The notes: generated by a model not told the origin, from the letters alone. Counted from the stretch's first letter, positions 36,008 through 50,431 are shown. The stretch is 64,000 nucleotides of DNA from Trichoplax sp. H2 (GCA_003344405.1 NOWV01000102.1:206974-270973); one strand, 5' to 3'. A program made the numbers and translations.

Positions 36008-39000
36008 ATGTGGCACATAAATTGTCAATTATAAGCCTTTTAGAATAAAATTTCTTTAAAAATTTAAATATTAGTAATTTAAGAAAAAACAAAAAATTAC
36101 TATTTAATTAACGCGCAAGATATTAACTATTCTTATTTATTACTCTATTTTTAAACTTATCCTTGCAATCACAATGATCATTTTTAACTAATACCGGTAG
36201 TATTTGTTAATACGCGTATATCTCAATAAACTAATTCCAACTCTAATTTCATCTACATTTCGAAAGGAAAATTGTCGAAATTATAATTCGATTATCAAAG
36301 TGACGCTATAGATCACCATTAAATCATAAATTTTTTCTGCATTGCAGTATAACACTCATTCATTTATAGTAGTCCGGAGTAATTGTCTAAATATTTATAC
36401 AAGTTCATTATCCTATCCCATACATCTATAGTTATCGCTAACGAATGATTTCAATCTTTCTAGAAGTAATATAAGTTACTTAATTAATACCCTAAATGAT
36501 CAGTCAAGATATTTCTAAGTCTACTCTTCTATTCAAATTTCTTGCTATCCGCATTATTTCTGCAAATAAGTTACCTGGAAACAATTTTAATTGGCTAGCT
36601 CAGGCTATAATTATTTGAAGTCATATAGCCTGAACGATTTAATTTAACATAAAAACAATCTATGTACACCGCCGATTGATAAGGTACCTATGGTAATTCA
36701 TGCTTATATTGGAATTCACACATATTATCATTTTTTGTTTACATTGCATAATTCAATTTATTCTATGCTCATTTAGCTTATACTGTATCGTTTTATCAGA
36801 AATCGCTAGTCATGATGGAAATATACCCGAGTTTATTTTGTCGGATGCCAAATACTGTGCCTTAATGAAGTTCACGAATCTGCAGTTAAAGGCTTAATTA
36901 TTTTGAATATATTTTATTACAGTTTTGTACAGTAACTAATATCTAGCAGTATACAGCTCGAGATATAAGTATAAGTACAACGACTATCTAATTATACGAT
37001 TCACTTACTATTCTGAATTTTAATAAATTTTATTTAGAAAAAATTTTAATGAAACTCATTTAAAGTAGACTATTCAAGTAAATCATTATCTATTTTTTAA
37101 AAAGTCTGTACGTGAAATACACAAAATACACTTTAATTCAAAAAGTTCTGATTTTCAAGAATTATAACTCGCTCCCCATCATCTTTCCGAAATTTCAGGT
37201 TTATTAGTTGCTTTCTATAAATACAATAATATTTCTAACTTGAACATGATATTTATAGAAATAATCATAGTTAGATAGCCAATATATTTATCTAACGGTC
37301 AGTATTTAAATATAGTTTTACATCTACGAAGCAGCTGCTGTCAGTAGTGCCTATGAGTGTCCTTTACGGCCATTTGGGACTATTGGTGGTTACTGTAACA
37401 GTTATATAATAATCAATAGGATACACAAAAAGGATCGATATTGTTGTAGACAGGTTACCGATACATTCCTATGGTTTGGTATTTTAATGCGGTTTAATTA
37501 CAAATTAGCATGTTACCAACCTATTATCATATCATAATCAATACGGATTTTATCTATTTATAATTACAGAATTATCAACTGGCTTTTCGAGCGCCACATT
37601 TAATATTTATTATCGTATGATTCTCTTCAAAGAACTAGCATAGTATTTATGTGTATTTTAGACATTGTACCGATATTTAAACCTTCCAGATTGTTCATCA
37701 TTAAGTAATAGCATAATCTATACGCGCATCACGACGTTAGATCATCGTGAACAAAAATTTATTGCATCAATTATTACAGATAGTCTGTTCTTAAAGCTAC
37801 AAACCAATTTACGTAACGTACAATTTATAGATAGCAGATACTAAATAAGAAGGATTTTGTTTACATTAAAAATGACTATAATTTTTGAGTTAAACCTGTA
37901 TAGGCTATATAGCTGATGCTTAATTTTAGAGATATACCACATGCCTATGATTCAATGCCATATATGTATTAAATAGCATTATGTAGCGGTAGTAGGAGAA
38001 ATTTCTAATTTCGATATAGCAATGTGTTATCAACCTCTGATGTGACTATTGCCTAATGATTAGCTTGAGAATACGTAAATATTATTTACGTTTTATGCAC
38101 CAAGTAATGAAAAAAGAGTTTAATAATGATTTTTCGCTTGCGCACAAGAAATTAAACGGTCTACTTTGCGTCTGCCATGAAATTCGAGTAAAATCTTTAC
38201 AGTTGTCCCGAAGTGTTAGTCTTGCTTGCTAGTTCAAAGTTATAGACCAATAGAAATGCCTGTACGTGTATTTTCTTACAGAATTATACACTCATTCGTT
38301 ACAACATGTAAGCTACATAGAAGCTGATATATAAAACTGGTAATGGTGACTTCAGAAGTAAGCTCTTAAATGCACGGAAATCAGCAATCATATCCATATC
38401 GATAATATCTCAAAGAATTACCACGATCACTAGCAGCAGTATCAAAAATACTGTACAATTTAGCTTATGGCGAAAATTTCTGAATTTTTTCAAGAATTTT
38501 TGACATAATCTATTGTATATTGTAAAATCAATCATAAAGATATCGTTCAGAGCATTTGCTATTATTGGTTAATTGCAAAGTAAAGCCAACAATAAGCAAA
38601 AAATGTAATATATTAAGTGAGTAAATATACCTCTTTACTGCTAATTAAATTTCCAAACTACGAGATACATGCAATTTTGAATAAATGATTCTAACGTAAT
38701 CACTACAATTCGATATTCCTTTAATTAGTTATGCCACCATAAAGCAGTATCTATAGCAATCAATACGATACTTGAACTTGCTGACAAAAGTTTAATTTCA
38801 TTTACCCTCCGTTACCATACACCAACTGGCACAATTCTATTAGGTTTGAATGAGAAAAATAGAATAATAAAGCAGAAATTATTTTGAATTTATTACAGCA
38901 ATTAATTTTAATATTCAATACCGCTTGGTATAAATATAAATATAAATTTATATTATACTCTTCTGACAATAAATTAAAGCTATTATTTCATCGGTATACT

Positions 39001-39790
39001 AATGACGATTTTAATTTCATAATGAAAATGGAAGTAAAATTAGGACATCAATTTGTTAATCGACCAAATTAGCATATATAATACGACTCAATTTTAAAGA
39101 AATCAAAAATATAATGTAATAGGCATTAGTATATTATTCAATAGCAGCAAATCTAAACATTAAATACTTAGAGAATTAATACGCCGAACAATGTTATTCT
39201 AATTTATGTCAATGGTTTTAATAATTGATTGAAAGGATTCAAAGCGACGTATAAGTAAAAATGAATAATTTAATCAATTCTAGAGTCTTATTCATTTTTG
39301 TCCTCTATACAATGGAATATTGTCCAATTTTACTGCTCGTAAACCTTTATAATTTTAACTTAAATAATCCTAAACACCCATTCGAATACTACTCTAATTG
39401 AAACGACAGTATTTTATTTCGCTAAACAATAATTATTTGATGTTATATACCAGGTTATCTAAAATACTGCCTACTATTAGACGATAGATACGCAATTGAT
39501 TTGTCGAAATAATTCTTTCAAAACATGATTCATGCGTCGGAAAGATCCAATAGAAATTATCATCTAATTAATTACTTTAAATAATTTTGCATATATCGTC
39601 AATACTTACGCCTAATTAATTATTTAACGGAGAATATACGTCAAGTTTTATGAGAGACGCCGTTATTATTGTTCTCAAGTAGATTTAAAAGAAGAGAAAT
39701 AAACATCACTTCGACAACGTCTTGGTCCCTAAGTTTCATCACTATAAACCTACATTTAGGTATAGCGAACTATCAAAAACGGGTTATGTT
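36008..39790. other. AT-rich spacer upstream of GPCR 4
   Basis: No gene could be supported. A 65-codon frame from an ATG at 36700 has a hydrophobic first half and could be imagined as a small secreted or membrane peptide, but nothing else supports it. The receptor frame extends left of its first ATG to 39722 without another ATG. Confidence 0.45.
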
Positions 39791-40801
39791 ATGGATTGGA
39801 AAAGGCAATTCGAATCGAGCCACCAATTTAATTCCACCTATTCTGTCAATGCTTCATCTTCCACACATATATTAAGTAATTTACGAATTGCAATTATATG
39901 TGTTTGCTCGATCATCTCAGTATTTAGTATAATGGGTAATTTGTTGTCGCTGATGGCTATCTCTAGATCTAAATACTGGCATACACCTAATGGTTTACTC
40001 TTAACTAATCTTGCTATAGTTGACTTTTTACTTGGGTTGATATGCTTACCGCTAGTAATTGCAGTAGCTTATGCAGGTCAAAATGTTCCAACAGTTTTAT
40101 GCCAAATTCAAGCATTTTCATTAGGAGTTCTCAATTGTACTTCTATCAATACTGCTGTAATTATCAGTATCGATCGCTATGTAGCAGTAGCTCAACCTTA
40201 TTATCATGCTGCATCTGTAGGTAGAAGTAAAGTTATTAAAGCAATCGTCACCGCTTGGTCACTATCGGCAATAATGTCCTCGATACCAATTATCGCTCAA
40301 GGAAAGTATGGACTAGGAATCTATGATAATCGAAATCAAATATGTTGGTTTTTTATGAGAGATTATGCTAAAAATCATATCATTAATAGCATATTTATTA
40401 CAGCAATGTTGTTAGCTATTGCTATCGTTTTATTTTGCTATGCAATTATGTTTGGAATTGCTTATCAGAAAAGTACTGCTACGCCTCTGTATCATTTTGG
40501 AAGCAGCTACCGTAATATTAAGAAAACCATTTTTACTACCACCTTAATAGTGGGAACTAAAATAATTTGTTGGCTGCCATTATCAGTTGTCAGTGTTCTT
40601 GATGCTTGCACTACAGTACCATTAACTCCTTTAGTAGGAATTATGGTTTATTTCTTTGCTTTTGCCAATTCGGCTTTAAATCCGATGATTTATATAGCTA
40701 CTAGTAGTACTTTGCGCTTAAAAGTACTGCAACTTATCCATCGAAATCGTCGAGTTAATAATTTAGTCACTGTATCAAGCACTTTCACCAGAAATACATA
40801 A
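39791..40801 (+). CDS. Rhodopsin-like (class A) GPCR 4, intronless, canonical DRY
   Basis: A 336-residue receptor from the first in-frame ATG; upstream the frame is open for 23 more codons but only from a TTG. The N-terminus of about 30 residues has sequons N14 and N20. Approximate helices: TM1 31-57 (G49-N50), TM2 67-92 (N73, D78), TM3 103-132 (C104, D128-R129-Y130), TM4 146-168 (W156), TM5 195-226 (Y217, no proline), TM6 243-270 (C260-W261-L262-P263), TM7 279-303 (N297-P298-M-I-Y301). C185 in loop 2 should pair with C104. It is the only one of the six with a full DRY and keeps all other class A landmarks except the TM5 proline and Phe 6.44 (K257). TM6 resembles that of GPCR 1 (NIKKTI...TTLIVGTK), which suggests these two are closest relatives. 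Confidence 0.95.
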   Translation: MDWKRQFESSHQFNSTYSVNASSSTHILSNLRIAIICVCSIISVFSIMGNLLSLMAISRSKYWHTPNGLLLTNLAIVDFLLGLICLPLVIAVAYAGQNVPTVLCQIQAFSLGVLNCTSINTAVIISIDRYVAVAQPYYHAASVGRSKVIKAIVTAWSLSAIMSSIPIIAQGKYGLGIYDNRNQICWFFMRDYAKNHIINSIFITAMLLAIAIVLFCYAIMFGIAYQKSTATPLYHFGSSYRNIKKTIFTTTLIVGTKIICWLPLSVVSVLDACTTVPLTPLVGIMVYFFAFANSALNPMIYIATSSTLRLKVLQLIHRNRRVNNLVTVSSTFTRNT

Positions 40802-43800
40802 TTACAACATATACCGGTATACTTATGTGATAGAAACATATAAATGTGACTACCCGTATTTTGTATTTGCTTTTTTATTTAAAGAGTATCAAACCTAGGA
40901 ATATAAAATCTATGTAATCATATAATCATATATTTGAGATAACTCCGTTCATTCTAAAATTCATTTGTGGTTAAGGCTCCAATGACTTATTAAACACATA
41001 GTATAATCAATAATAATGCAACGTAATCGCGATTTAGATTCCTTTATATTTATACCATAATATACTTGTAGTTGTTAAATTAGTAAAGAATCAATAGATT
41101 GCTAAACTGAATTATTATTTTCCATTGCTCCGAGTAATTTTGTGTTATTTTGTCGAACCAAAGTCAATCTTTTATGCAATTTTGTGATTTTGATTGAAGG
41201 CAGGATATGACTGTAACTGCTACCGTAATGACGTAAATAGCTAGGTACATGCCTGATTGATTAAGTAATTATTTGTGCGGTCTTATAGACATATAATATT
41301 GTATAACTTTGGAAAACTTGTTTTTATATGGATATAGTATAAAGCAACCATACTAACTGGCACATCTAGTCTGCCAGAGATAATTATTTAACTAGATTTC
41401 TTATGCCGCTGCTTAATTTTTTAACTTCCTTGGAAGATTGTCTGGTTGAGAATTCAACGATATCATATCCAGCATTAACATTTAAAATTAATTCTCTTGA
41501 TTAATAACAACTATGTAGTCCAGTTGCGTAACTTTTTCAAGTCTAATTCTGAAATTAAGGAGATATTATTTAAATAACCGTGATCGTGGAGGAATTAAAA
41601 TTGTTCTTTAAAAATATGCCACAATATATTGTGATTAATAAAATACGCGATAAAAGCATAAATGCCATTCAATTTTTAATAAATGCTGGTTAACTTGTCT
41701 ACAATAACCTCTAATTTAAACGTATAAAGGTTCTTTTAATATCATATGCCTTAAAAGTTCTACTAATCTCAGAGTCAAAATTTTGATTTAAAGGATATAT
41801 CCTATTGAATATTTTAAAATCTATATAATCAGCAATATTTTTCACGGAAGATTATGCTCGTAAATTCCTACATGAAAAAGTTCAAATCCTTTTAACAAAC
41901 TGTGGGTTCGCTAAAGCATAGTACTCTACAGTTCGTGTTTGCAATGGTTAAAACTACTATCATGCAATCAATTAATAATTTATCAACAATTTAAATGGTT
42001 GCCGATATTCATTCAGATATTACCCTATCGTCAACCATAGTATTTTTAATATTGCTATAAATATACTATATGGTAGTGATTTCGTCATATACTGCGGGCA
42101 ATGAGTAAATATATTTACAATGTGCACTTAATTTTGTTCGTTGATATCTCGATCACCAATATCTTTGGTTAACTAATTACGAAATCGAATCTATGACAAC
42201 AGTATAATTTGATGGAGCCCGTAATAGGAATAAAACATTAATTTAAATTCTTAATACTATACTACATATTTATCATCCCCTGATAGAAAGTCTCTTCTCA
42301 GTAAATAGTTCTCTTTCATTTAATATTATTCTTCTTGTATTTCAATACTAATTAATACAATTTTTCCCTTACCATAAACACATCACGAATTTCAAATCGT
42401 ATATGAAGAAATCCATCGATCCAACGACAATCGCATGATTAGGATATACGTACGCCTAAAAAATTAAGTAAATGTAATCATTTGATTCTGTAATGATCTC
42501 AGCTAATTGTAGTAGAACAGTATGTGGCTAAGCAAACCTAAAATGATAGCAGGAGTCTATTATATGTTCATTACAGATTCATTAGCATTTCGCTTCTAAT
42601 ATTTTGCCGGAAAAATTTTAATTATTTTCATAGTATGTAAGTAAAATATTATTTACGTAGAAATAGATTGCCGAGGCCATCGTTTGTAGTTATTCTGCCA
42701 AGAATGTAGATAATGCAATTGTACTTATTGAAACCTTGTCACGGCAAAAACTCTGTAAACTTAAACGCTGAAATATCTAAAACGCCCTCTGAAAAACCTA
42801 CATATTATTCGCACTTTTAACAACTGCCATGCTTTATCATATTATTGCAAAATTTCGACTTTTACAGTATGTTCTTTATTCAGATGATTGAATATTTTAT
42901 TACGTTCTAAGCTTCTGTAAATATTTCAACCTTCTATAACGGCGTTAAAGCTCTTTCCATTCGAAACCTTATTTTAAATTTTTAGCTAGAATTTTTAATT
43001 GTTTATATGAGAAATTCATTCCACTTCGAAGTGCACCTTGCCCAAATATTATTAACGGCAAATTGGGCTTAAATTGGGATCGTATACAGAATAATAAAAA
43101 TCATTTCCTGATGAAAAATTATAGGGTGTAGCCATAAAAATGGGCAAAAACAATCGCATTAAGCAATATCGATGCTTTATTTAATTAATTGGACGATGTA
43201 TGTTCAAAATACATCGTTATGATTGATATTAGCGATAGCAGAGGATCTGAATTCAAGTGGGAGAAATATTTTATAGCAAAATTAGGCGCTAGAAATAAAC
43301 AGTAAGATTGAGTTTACTCATTGTTAATATAATAAAGTCTTTATACAGCAACATATTTGCGTTATTTGGACTTTACGAAAGTGTTACTACAGTAATATCT
43401 ACTGGGAAATATTGCTATGTAACGCTATTCAATCTACAGAGCATGTGTTTAAAATTGATGTAATCAGCCAATTTCTATTGTAAAATACTTTTAATTGAAA
43501 ATTCCATAAGAATTTGATTTGGAACAAATGTAATAAAATTTGGAATTTAAAATAAAGGCAAGAGAGGAAGGTAGTTGTTATGGCTATGATGACCTATGAT
43601 AATATTAAGATATTAAGACACCACCTACCTATAATATTAAATCTCATAGATTATTAGCAAACTATTACACATTAGATTTCTTACAGTCATAATTTTCATA
43701 TGTACCAATGCATCATATAATATGTTATTCTTTTATTATTTCTTTCTTAACATTGTACGGTGCTGTGTGTAAGCCATATACAGTACTATAGTATAGCAAA

Positions 43801-44485
43801 GATAGTTTTGATTATCAAGACTAACTGCAGAAATTCGATATTAATGTAGTTTAATCTATGTCTGTTGTAATCGTTATTTGGTTCCTTGCAAACTAGTACT
43901 ACATTAAGTAAGCGCAGCAAATATTATATTACCATTTCATTAAATCCAGTACACCAAATCTGGATTTGGAAACTGATTCAATTTTTTTCTTTATTAGCGA
44001 TTATCGAGTATATCTAGATATCTTTGAGAGTGAAATTAGAAGACTTAAAATCCTAACGCAAGCTGTTGCGACTAGATCAATATCCTAAACATCCATTCCC
44101 GCTATGGCCACTGCAGGCAAGTTCATCTTTATGGGGATAAATAATTTTATTAAATCACGATGATGCTGTTACGACCAAACTCTTTCAGACTAGTACTTCC
44201 TAAACTACATTATTCTGCTACGCATCTTAGTCTCTATGCAAGCTATTATCGAAGATTAGGTTCTTGATTTCTTTCTAGAGTATCATGAGCAATCAGGATT
44301 TAGCGAGATTTTACTTCCAGAATTAATCGTAGGACTTAAATTTTCGCAGTTGAGACTATAATTCCTATTTAGATATTGCTTCGAAATACTAGATAATGAA
44401 ATTATTTCATTATTTTCGTTACTATTCAAAATTTAGGTACTTTTCAGTCGCAATTATGAGTTCTAGTCAATACTTCGAGCATCAA
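40802..44485. other. AT-rich spacer
   Basis: No gene, RNA gene or repeat could be supported in this 3.7-kb stretch downstream of GPCR 4. Confidence 0.45.
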
Positions 44486-44848
44486 CGGTCGTTAGAAATA
44501 TTTAAAAGTAAACTTAAACTCATTTAATGTTATAATATCAGTTCAATCACAGATTTATTTACTCTGCGATGTGTAATTCACCATAAATTAGTTATAACTA
44601 CTATGATTTATACTACTAGAGTAACGAATATTTATACAGGATGTAATATATGATCAAAAATAACCATTACAATTAGATGCTATAACATTGTAGTAACTGT
44701 AGAATACACTTTATAAATTAAACAATTATGGCAATTTTTAACCACCCATTATACTTACAGTAGCGATTTAAAGTATACCAATAAATATGTCTCTTATATT
44801 TTTATAACATTGCAAACTCTAAAAAAATATATACATTAAGACATACAT
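44486..44848. repeat. Haplotype copy A (empty site, 363 bp)
   Basis: Reappears at 44869-45672, which differs by a 436-bp solo LTR plus 5-bp target duplication (804 minus 363 equals 441) and by at least four substitutions. It ends exactly at the gap. Confidence 0.88.
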
Positions 44849-44868
44849 NNNNNNNNNNNNNNNNNNNN
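44849..44868. other. Assembly gap (20 N)
   Basis: Twenty N between two allelic copies of one locus. Confidence 0.95.
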
Positions 44869-45672
44869 CGGTCGTTAGAAATATTTAAAAGTAAACTTAA
44901 ACTCATTTAATGTTATAATATCAGTTCAATCACAGATTTATTTACTCTGCGATGTGTAATTCACCATAAATTAGTTATAACTACTATGATTTATACTACT
45001 AGAGTAACGAATATTTATACAGGTGTCACAAACCAACTTCGTGACAAGTATAACGTAAAAACAAATCTCTAAATTACTATAGTCTCCGGGATTCAGTATC
45101 CCTACTTACAAGAATTTAGACGCCTTTGATTCTACGTTAAAACAACTATACAATTGAGAACTGCTTTATTCAACTATCTGACGGGTTTATATACCCTTCT
45201 ACAGCAGCTAACATTCACAAGTCATCTTATAATAATACTTGGGTGAGAACATCTACTAACTAATTTTTCACAGTCGGACTACAATATGTCCATTCACAGA
45301 ATCATTTCAGCACACATTACAGCACAGCAATAAATTTACTGTAACACATTTATAATTAGAGTAATTCCTATTGTAAGTAACTAGTTGTAATATAATATCA
45401 CTATACTATATTAACCAAATTTAGATAGCTATTTCTTCACGGTAGTTCGTACCGTGACAACAGGATGTAATATATGATCAAAAATAACCATTACAATTAT
45501 ATGCTATAACATTGTAGCAACTGTAGAATACACTTTATAAATTAAACAATTATAGCAATTTTTAGCCACCCATTATACTTACAGTAGCGATTTAAAGTAT
45601 ACCAATAAATATGTCTCTTATATTTTTATAACATTGCAAACTCTAAAAAAATATATACATTAAGACATACAT
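44869..45672. repeat. Haplotype copy B (with solo LTR)
   Basis: Second copy of 44486-44848 carrying the solo LTR at 45024-45459. The flanking parts match the first copy without net indels. Confidence 0.88.
45024..45459 (-). mobile_element. Solo LTR, family B (436 bp), heterozygous insertion
   Basis: TGTCACAAACC to GTACCGTGACA with an exact 5-bp target duplication ACAGG (45019-45023, 45460-45464). The empty allele with one ACAGG is visible in copy A (44486-44848), which defines both borders precisely. On the minus strand it has a TATATAAA-like box and an AATAAA about 22 bp downstream. Confidence 0.88.
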
Positions 45673-45751
45673 GATATCACTATATGTTCATAATTCTCAA
45701 TTACAGCTATTTTGCTATTATACCAAGGAACAATAAAGACTTTGTCCTACG

Positions 45752-46150
45752 GCGGCTGTTATTTAGGATAATCATTTTCGACTTTACATATATATTAATA
45801 TTACTATCGAAGACTGTTTCTAGTTATTAACAATGTAATAATGATGAAAATCATCGCAGCTGGAATCGTAATATGTATTGTTACATCTATCTATATCTAA
45901 TACCATTTGCCTGGAAAGATTTCTAGTAACATTTATGAATAATAGTATTAATAGCTATTGGCTGTTATAGAGGATAATGATTTTCGATTTTACACATATA
46001 TCAACAGTGCTGTTAAATATCGTTTTTAGGTATTGTACGATGTAATAACGGTACAAACTGTTGCAGCTTGAAACATGACATGCTTCGTTACGTCTATATC
46101 TACTATCACTCTCTGGAAAGATATCTCATGACATTTCTGTGTAATATTAT
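45752..46150. repeat. Diverged direct duplication, 206-bp spacing
   Basis: Two units, starting near 45754 and 45960, share GGCTGTTAT, GGATAATxATTTTCGA, ATGTAATAA, GCAGCT and CTGGAAAGAT in the same order. No open frame. Confidence 0.65.
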
Positions 46151-49100
46151 TTATTTATCGTTTAAGCAGAAATACGCCTAAATTATTCCTATGGATCAGC
46201 CTTAAACCAAAAAATATCAGATAAGTGCCAACTTTCATCCCCAAAGCAAATTAATCACTTTAACATTACAAATAATATTAAGAGAACAAAATATAGACCG
46301 ATCTACTACACATTATATCGCTTCATACTAATATATTACATTTAATACTACATATACTCAATGAAACATTCATGATAAATTCGTACATTTTGTTATAATT
46401 TGTAACTAAAAGATTATGCTATACATTCAAAATTGAGAATTTACCATTACCTCGAAAAATTAAACTATAAGTTAGATCAAAGGAACAGAATAAGAAAGCG
46501 AAACTAGCGCAGATAAGTTAATATCATTTCAAAGGCCAAAAATTTTAATGAGTATTGTCTAATAAAAATCCTAATAATTACGGTATGAAAGTAGTGACTA
46601 ATATTTATGTAATTACTATAATTCCAAACAAAAATATTGCATTCGACTTATCTCTATGCAGATGATCCAATTATATTATTTAACGAGGGGACAACTATGA
46701 AAATCTTTCATCGTCATGGTAGCTATTGTATTCTAATGAAATTATTTCGTTAGCTCACATTAAATTCTTCGTCAATAATTAATTAGGTAAGGAAAGGATT
46801 TCTCTTAGTCTTCTTATTGTACTCTAAGAACTGGCAAAAGAACTTGGTTCAAAACCTCAATTAATCAGGTAATTAACATAAAAATTTATGAATTAATACA
46901 AAAATGGAAATAATAAAAATGACTATAACAAAAACTAAAAATAACGACTTGCGTTTCCTATGACGCATTTATCAATTCTATGTACAGTATAAGTCCTACA
47001 ATTATCTGAGAAGGCAATAAACTCATATATTCTTACCCTAAACTGTAAATAGGCTGTAAAGTGTTAGGGATCATCAATTCGGTAAGGTAAGATTTGTTTC
47101 ACAAAACCAGTTTTCCGACGATAATTTGGCCTGATTTAACTTGCAAGCGAAAGAGATCAATACAACACCCTTTTCATTATGAATTATTTTGTAAACTAAA
47201 AGATTTTTTACTCCGCGTTCTTATGACTTTTCTTATAATTTTTAAATAAATGATAAGAATACAATTTAGATTTTTGCTCGATGGAATCATGAATTTATGA
47301 TTCCTCTTCAAAGTATGTATAAAGCTCATGAGTTATCCATATTATTACAGGATAGATAACTACTTTTCCCCTCAGCAAGTTCATTATATTTTTTGTCATG
47401 TCTGACGGAAATATTTATTCAGAAGAATCTTTGCATCATTATAGATGTATCTATACAGAAGGTAAACGGTTTTTGTCAGATTAAAACTAATAACTGAAAC
47501 GAAATTATTCTTATATTAATTGAAAGAAAATAACTCCAAAGCACTAATGTTACTATTACACAGCACTAGCTTGAGGCAAATAAAGACTGTAAAAGCGAAT
47601 AACATAAGATGTTCACCTAATATTCGGTAACCAATTCGGTGATACTAGCTAAGATTAGAATATAGTGAGGTATTTGCAATAATTTATGCATTCATTTATA
47701 TTTTAATTATTATTAGCTTTTTCAGCAGCAGGGTTACTAACTTGACATTAAAAGTAGATAATACGCTAACTATCGCTTCTGTAAATAAAATGTAAATTAA
47801 TAATCGTTACTCATCCACCTATTCCTATATTTTATGTCAAACTTATCTAGCTGAGCTAACCCCGAATAATACATAATAAGGGTTAAGTAATTATTTACCT
47901 GACAAAAACAGGTTGCAGATTAATTATCTTATCAACCAAACAGCTTGTTCATGCACAATACTACTTTCCTACGCTATTAAGCAAGCGTACTTATTGATAA
48001 TAGCACTAAGCATATTATAATAAGATGTCTTCCTGAATTTGGATCGTTATAAAGGAATCATCATTTCATCAAACGAATAAAATTGTACGAGCTTTGGCCA
48101 AGTACATTTCAGATGCTATCAAATTAACTCTAGAAATGATTTTATAAATTCTTCTATTCTTCAAAATGGAACTTTTTCAGCAGTTATGAACGTATAATGT
48201 TAATATTAGCCTTTATAAATATTTCAAGAAGTAATATTGTCATATACGGTACTAGATTTAATTATTACAAAATTGAATTATTATAAAGTCAGGCTTTCTT
48301 CAAAAAACCTACAGTATATACTAAATACCTTAATGCCTCTGTTGATGTGTATCATTCTTATAGTTGAAAAATTTTTATAGCTTATTAACAACCCACCATA
48401 CTAGTGTATTATTTTCTAAATTAGACAACGATTTCAGTGTAATTTCTTTCACGGTTCTAGAATTTAAATTCAATGTTTCGGTATATAAGTGTAATCGATT
48501 TAGCATAACCAACCTTTCAATACCAATATCTACTACCTAGCTGAAGACATGTATTAAAATCATGTAGCACCTGTACGATAAATTTATGCCATCTGCAAGA
48601 TTTTTTACAATTGGTAGCACATTTCATGATAAGAAAGTATTACGACGAATTTTTCACTATCTAGCTTTGCATATATATTTATAAAGTACACTACTGCATT
48701 GCTTCGAATATCGACGTAACTTTGACACTCATACATCATTGATAACCTTAGAAAATTTTTAGCTCCAAAAAGTGAACAGTTTTGCATGTATTCTGTAATA
48801 ACCACGCAATAGTCTACAGCTATTACTGTATCCTATATTTGGCTATCAGATACGGCTTAACTAGAGAATCCCAGTCTTATACTCGAAACAGTACAAGTGT
48901 GCCGCCTCATCTTATTAGCCACCTACAGTACTACTACAATTAGCTGAAATCATTACATATTCATCTAGCAATCGCGAAATATAGCATGTACTGGAACTAG
49001 TTACTGTCTAGTACTAATGCTATATTATGATTCATACCTGTAATTCCGTTCTTTTATAACCCCTCGTTCAAATTTCTCTATAAAAGATAGAATTCGATTT

Positions 49101-49209
49101 TTTGTGTTTTCATTCTCCGTAAGCGAGCAGTACTCAGCCATTCCATACACTAGGACTAGTTAAGATCTAGTAGTCATGTTAATTAGCGATTTTTACTTTT
49201 AAATGTAGT
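46151..49209. other. AT-rich spacer
   Basis: No gene could be supported. An 8-bp hairpin (GGAATCAT 47283-47290 with ATGATTCC 47297-47304) is the only structure noted. Confidence 0.45.
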
Positions 49210-49776
49210 CGTTTTTCGATCTGTTTTCGAATTTCTTTGCGAATATGATGCAAATATGTCAATGATGAAGTTTATTTTAAAATTTCAGCTCGGCACAGTA
49301 AACACTATAGTATTTATTTAATAAGGATGAGAGACATCTTAACGTGAGTTTTGTGTAGAGCTATCGTATTTAATAGGACCAAGGACCCTGATATCTGGAT
49401 TGAGTATCACAACTCTTTGATGCCGAGTAAGTACATCTATATAATAGATAGATGAATAAAGTTGATAACGAGATAGACTAGAATGTTTATCGTCTACAAT
49501 TGTCGCTTGGCGATTTTATTATTATTCAGCCGTTTTTGATCTGTTTTAAAATTTTAATAAAAATAGCCGTAAATATATCAATGATAAAGTTTAAAATTTT
49601 AGTTCAGCACAACAAAGATACGAAATACCTTAATATACGTCCTGTGTAGTCCTATTGTATCTTAATAGGACTAAGTGCCTTACTATCTAGATTGAGTATC
49701 ATAACTATTTGATGTCGCGTAGCTAAATCCATGATAGATATTTTTATGAAGTTAATAACGAAGTAGACTGAAATCT
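49210..49776. repeat. Diverged direct duplication, 321-bp spacing
   Basis: Units at about 49210-49485 and 49531-49776 share CGTTTTTxGATCTGTTTT, TCAATGATxAAGTTTA, TAATAGGAC, ATTGAGTATCA, TTTGATG and GTAGACT/ATAGACT in order. Clearly old; no coding content. Confidence 0.65.
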
Positions 49777-50431
49777 AGCCATTTTGCCACACAAAATTTA
49801 AAATATTACGGTAAATACCGTAATAGTTTTCATCTAGAAGCGTATTCAATACGAATAACTTTGGGTTCACTTGCATCTCCAATTTTGTTGTAAAAAATGC
49901 GAAAGATGTATTTCTCAAAAATTAGCAAGATTAGCAATTTAACTTGACCTCAGTTGAAGCAAAAAGATATTTATATGTATTAAAATATACCCTACGTTCC
50001 GGATGAATAGAATTTTAAATGAAAATTGAAGTTAATAACGATAATAGCAGAACAACGATTATAATGAATCGATGTTTTTACGGTCATCGCATACTGTGGA
50101 ACAAATACTACTGCTACAAATCCCTATCAAATCCACTCGCTAACAATAACGCTATTCCGATAAAAGACCAAAAACTGTAGATAAATAACATTTTTAAAAC
50201 ACTATAATTTTATATTAAGGCGTTAACCTACCATTTTTCAATAATTTCAATCCAGCCATTGATTAATCCTTATTTTCCGGTCGTTTCTATATGTATTTTA
50301 TATTAAGACATTCACCTATCATTATTGTATAGTTCCTATCCAACTAATGATCAATCCGTATTTTTCGGTTATTTCCATGTTAGGAATGGCCAGAATATTT
50401 ACTTGCATGTATATGTATATATATATATACA
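49777..50431. other. AT-rich spacer ending in a TA microsatellite
   Basis: No gene seen; a short TA-rich run at about 50408-50431 forms the target site of the next solo LTR. Confidence 0.5.

Noticed and set aside
36700-36897. 65-codon frame from ATG, hydrophobic first half
   Set aside because: Could be imagined as a small secreted peptide, but there are no dibasic cleavage sites, no repeats and nothing beyond chance in AT-rich DNA.
41870-41910. tRNA-like TTCAAATCC word
   Set aside because: No acceptor or anticodon arms can be folded around it.
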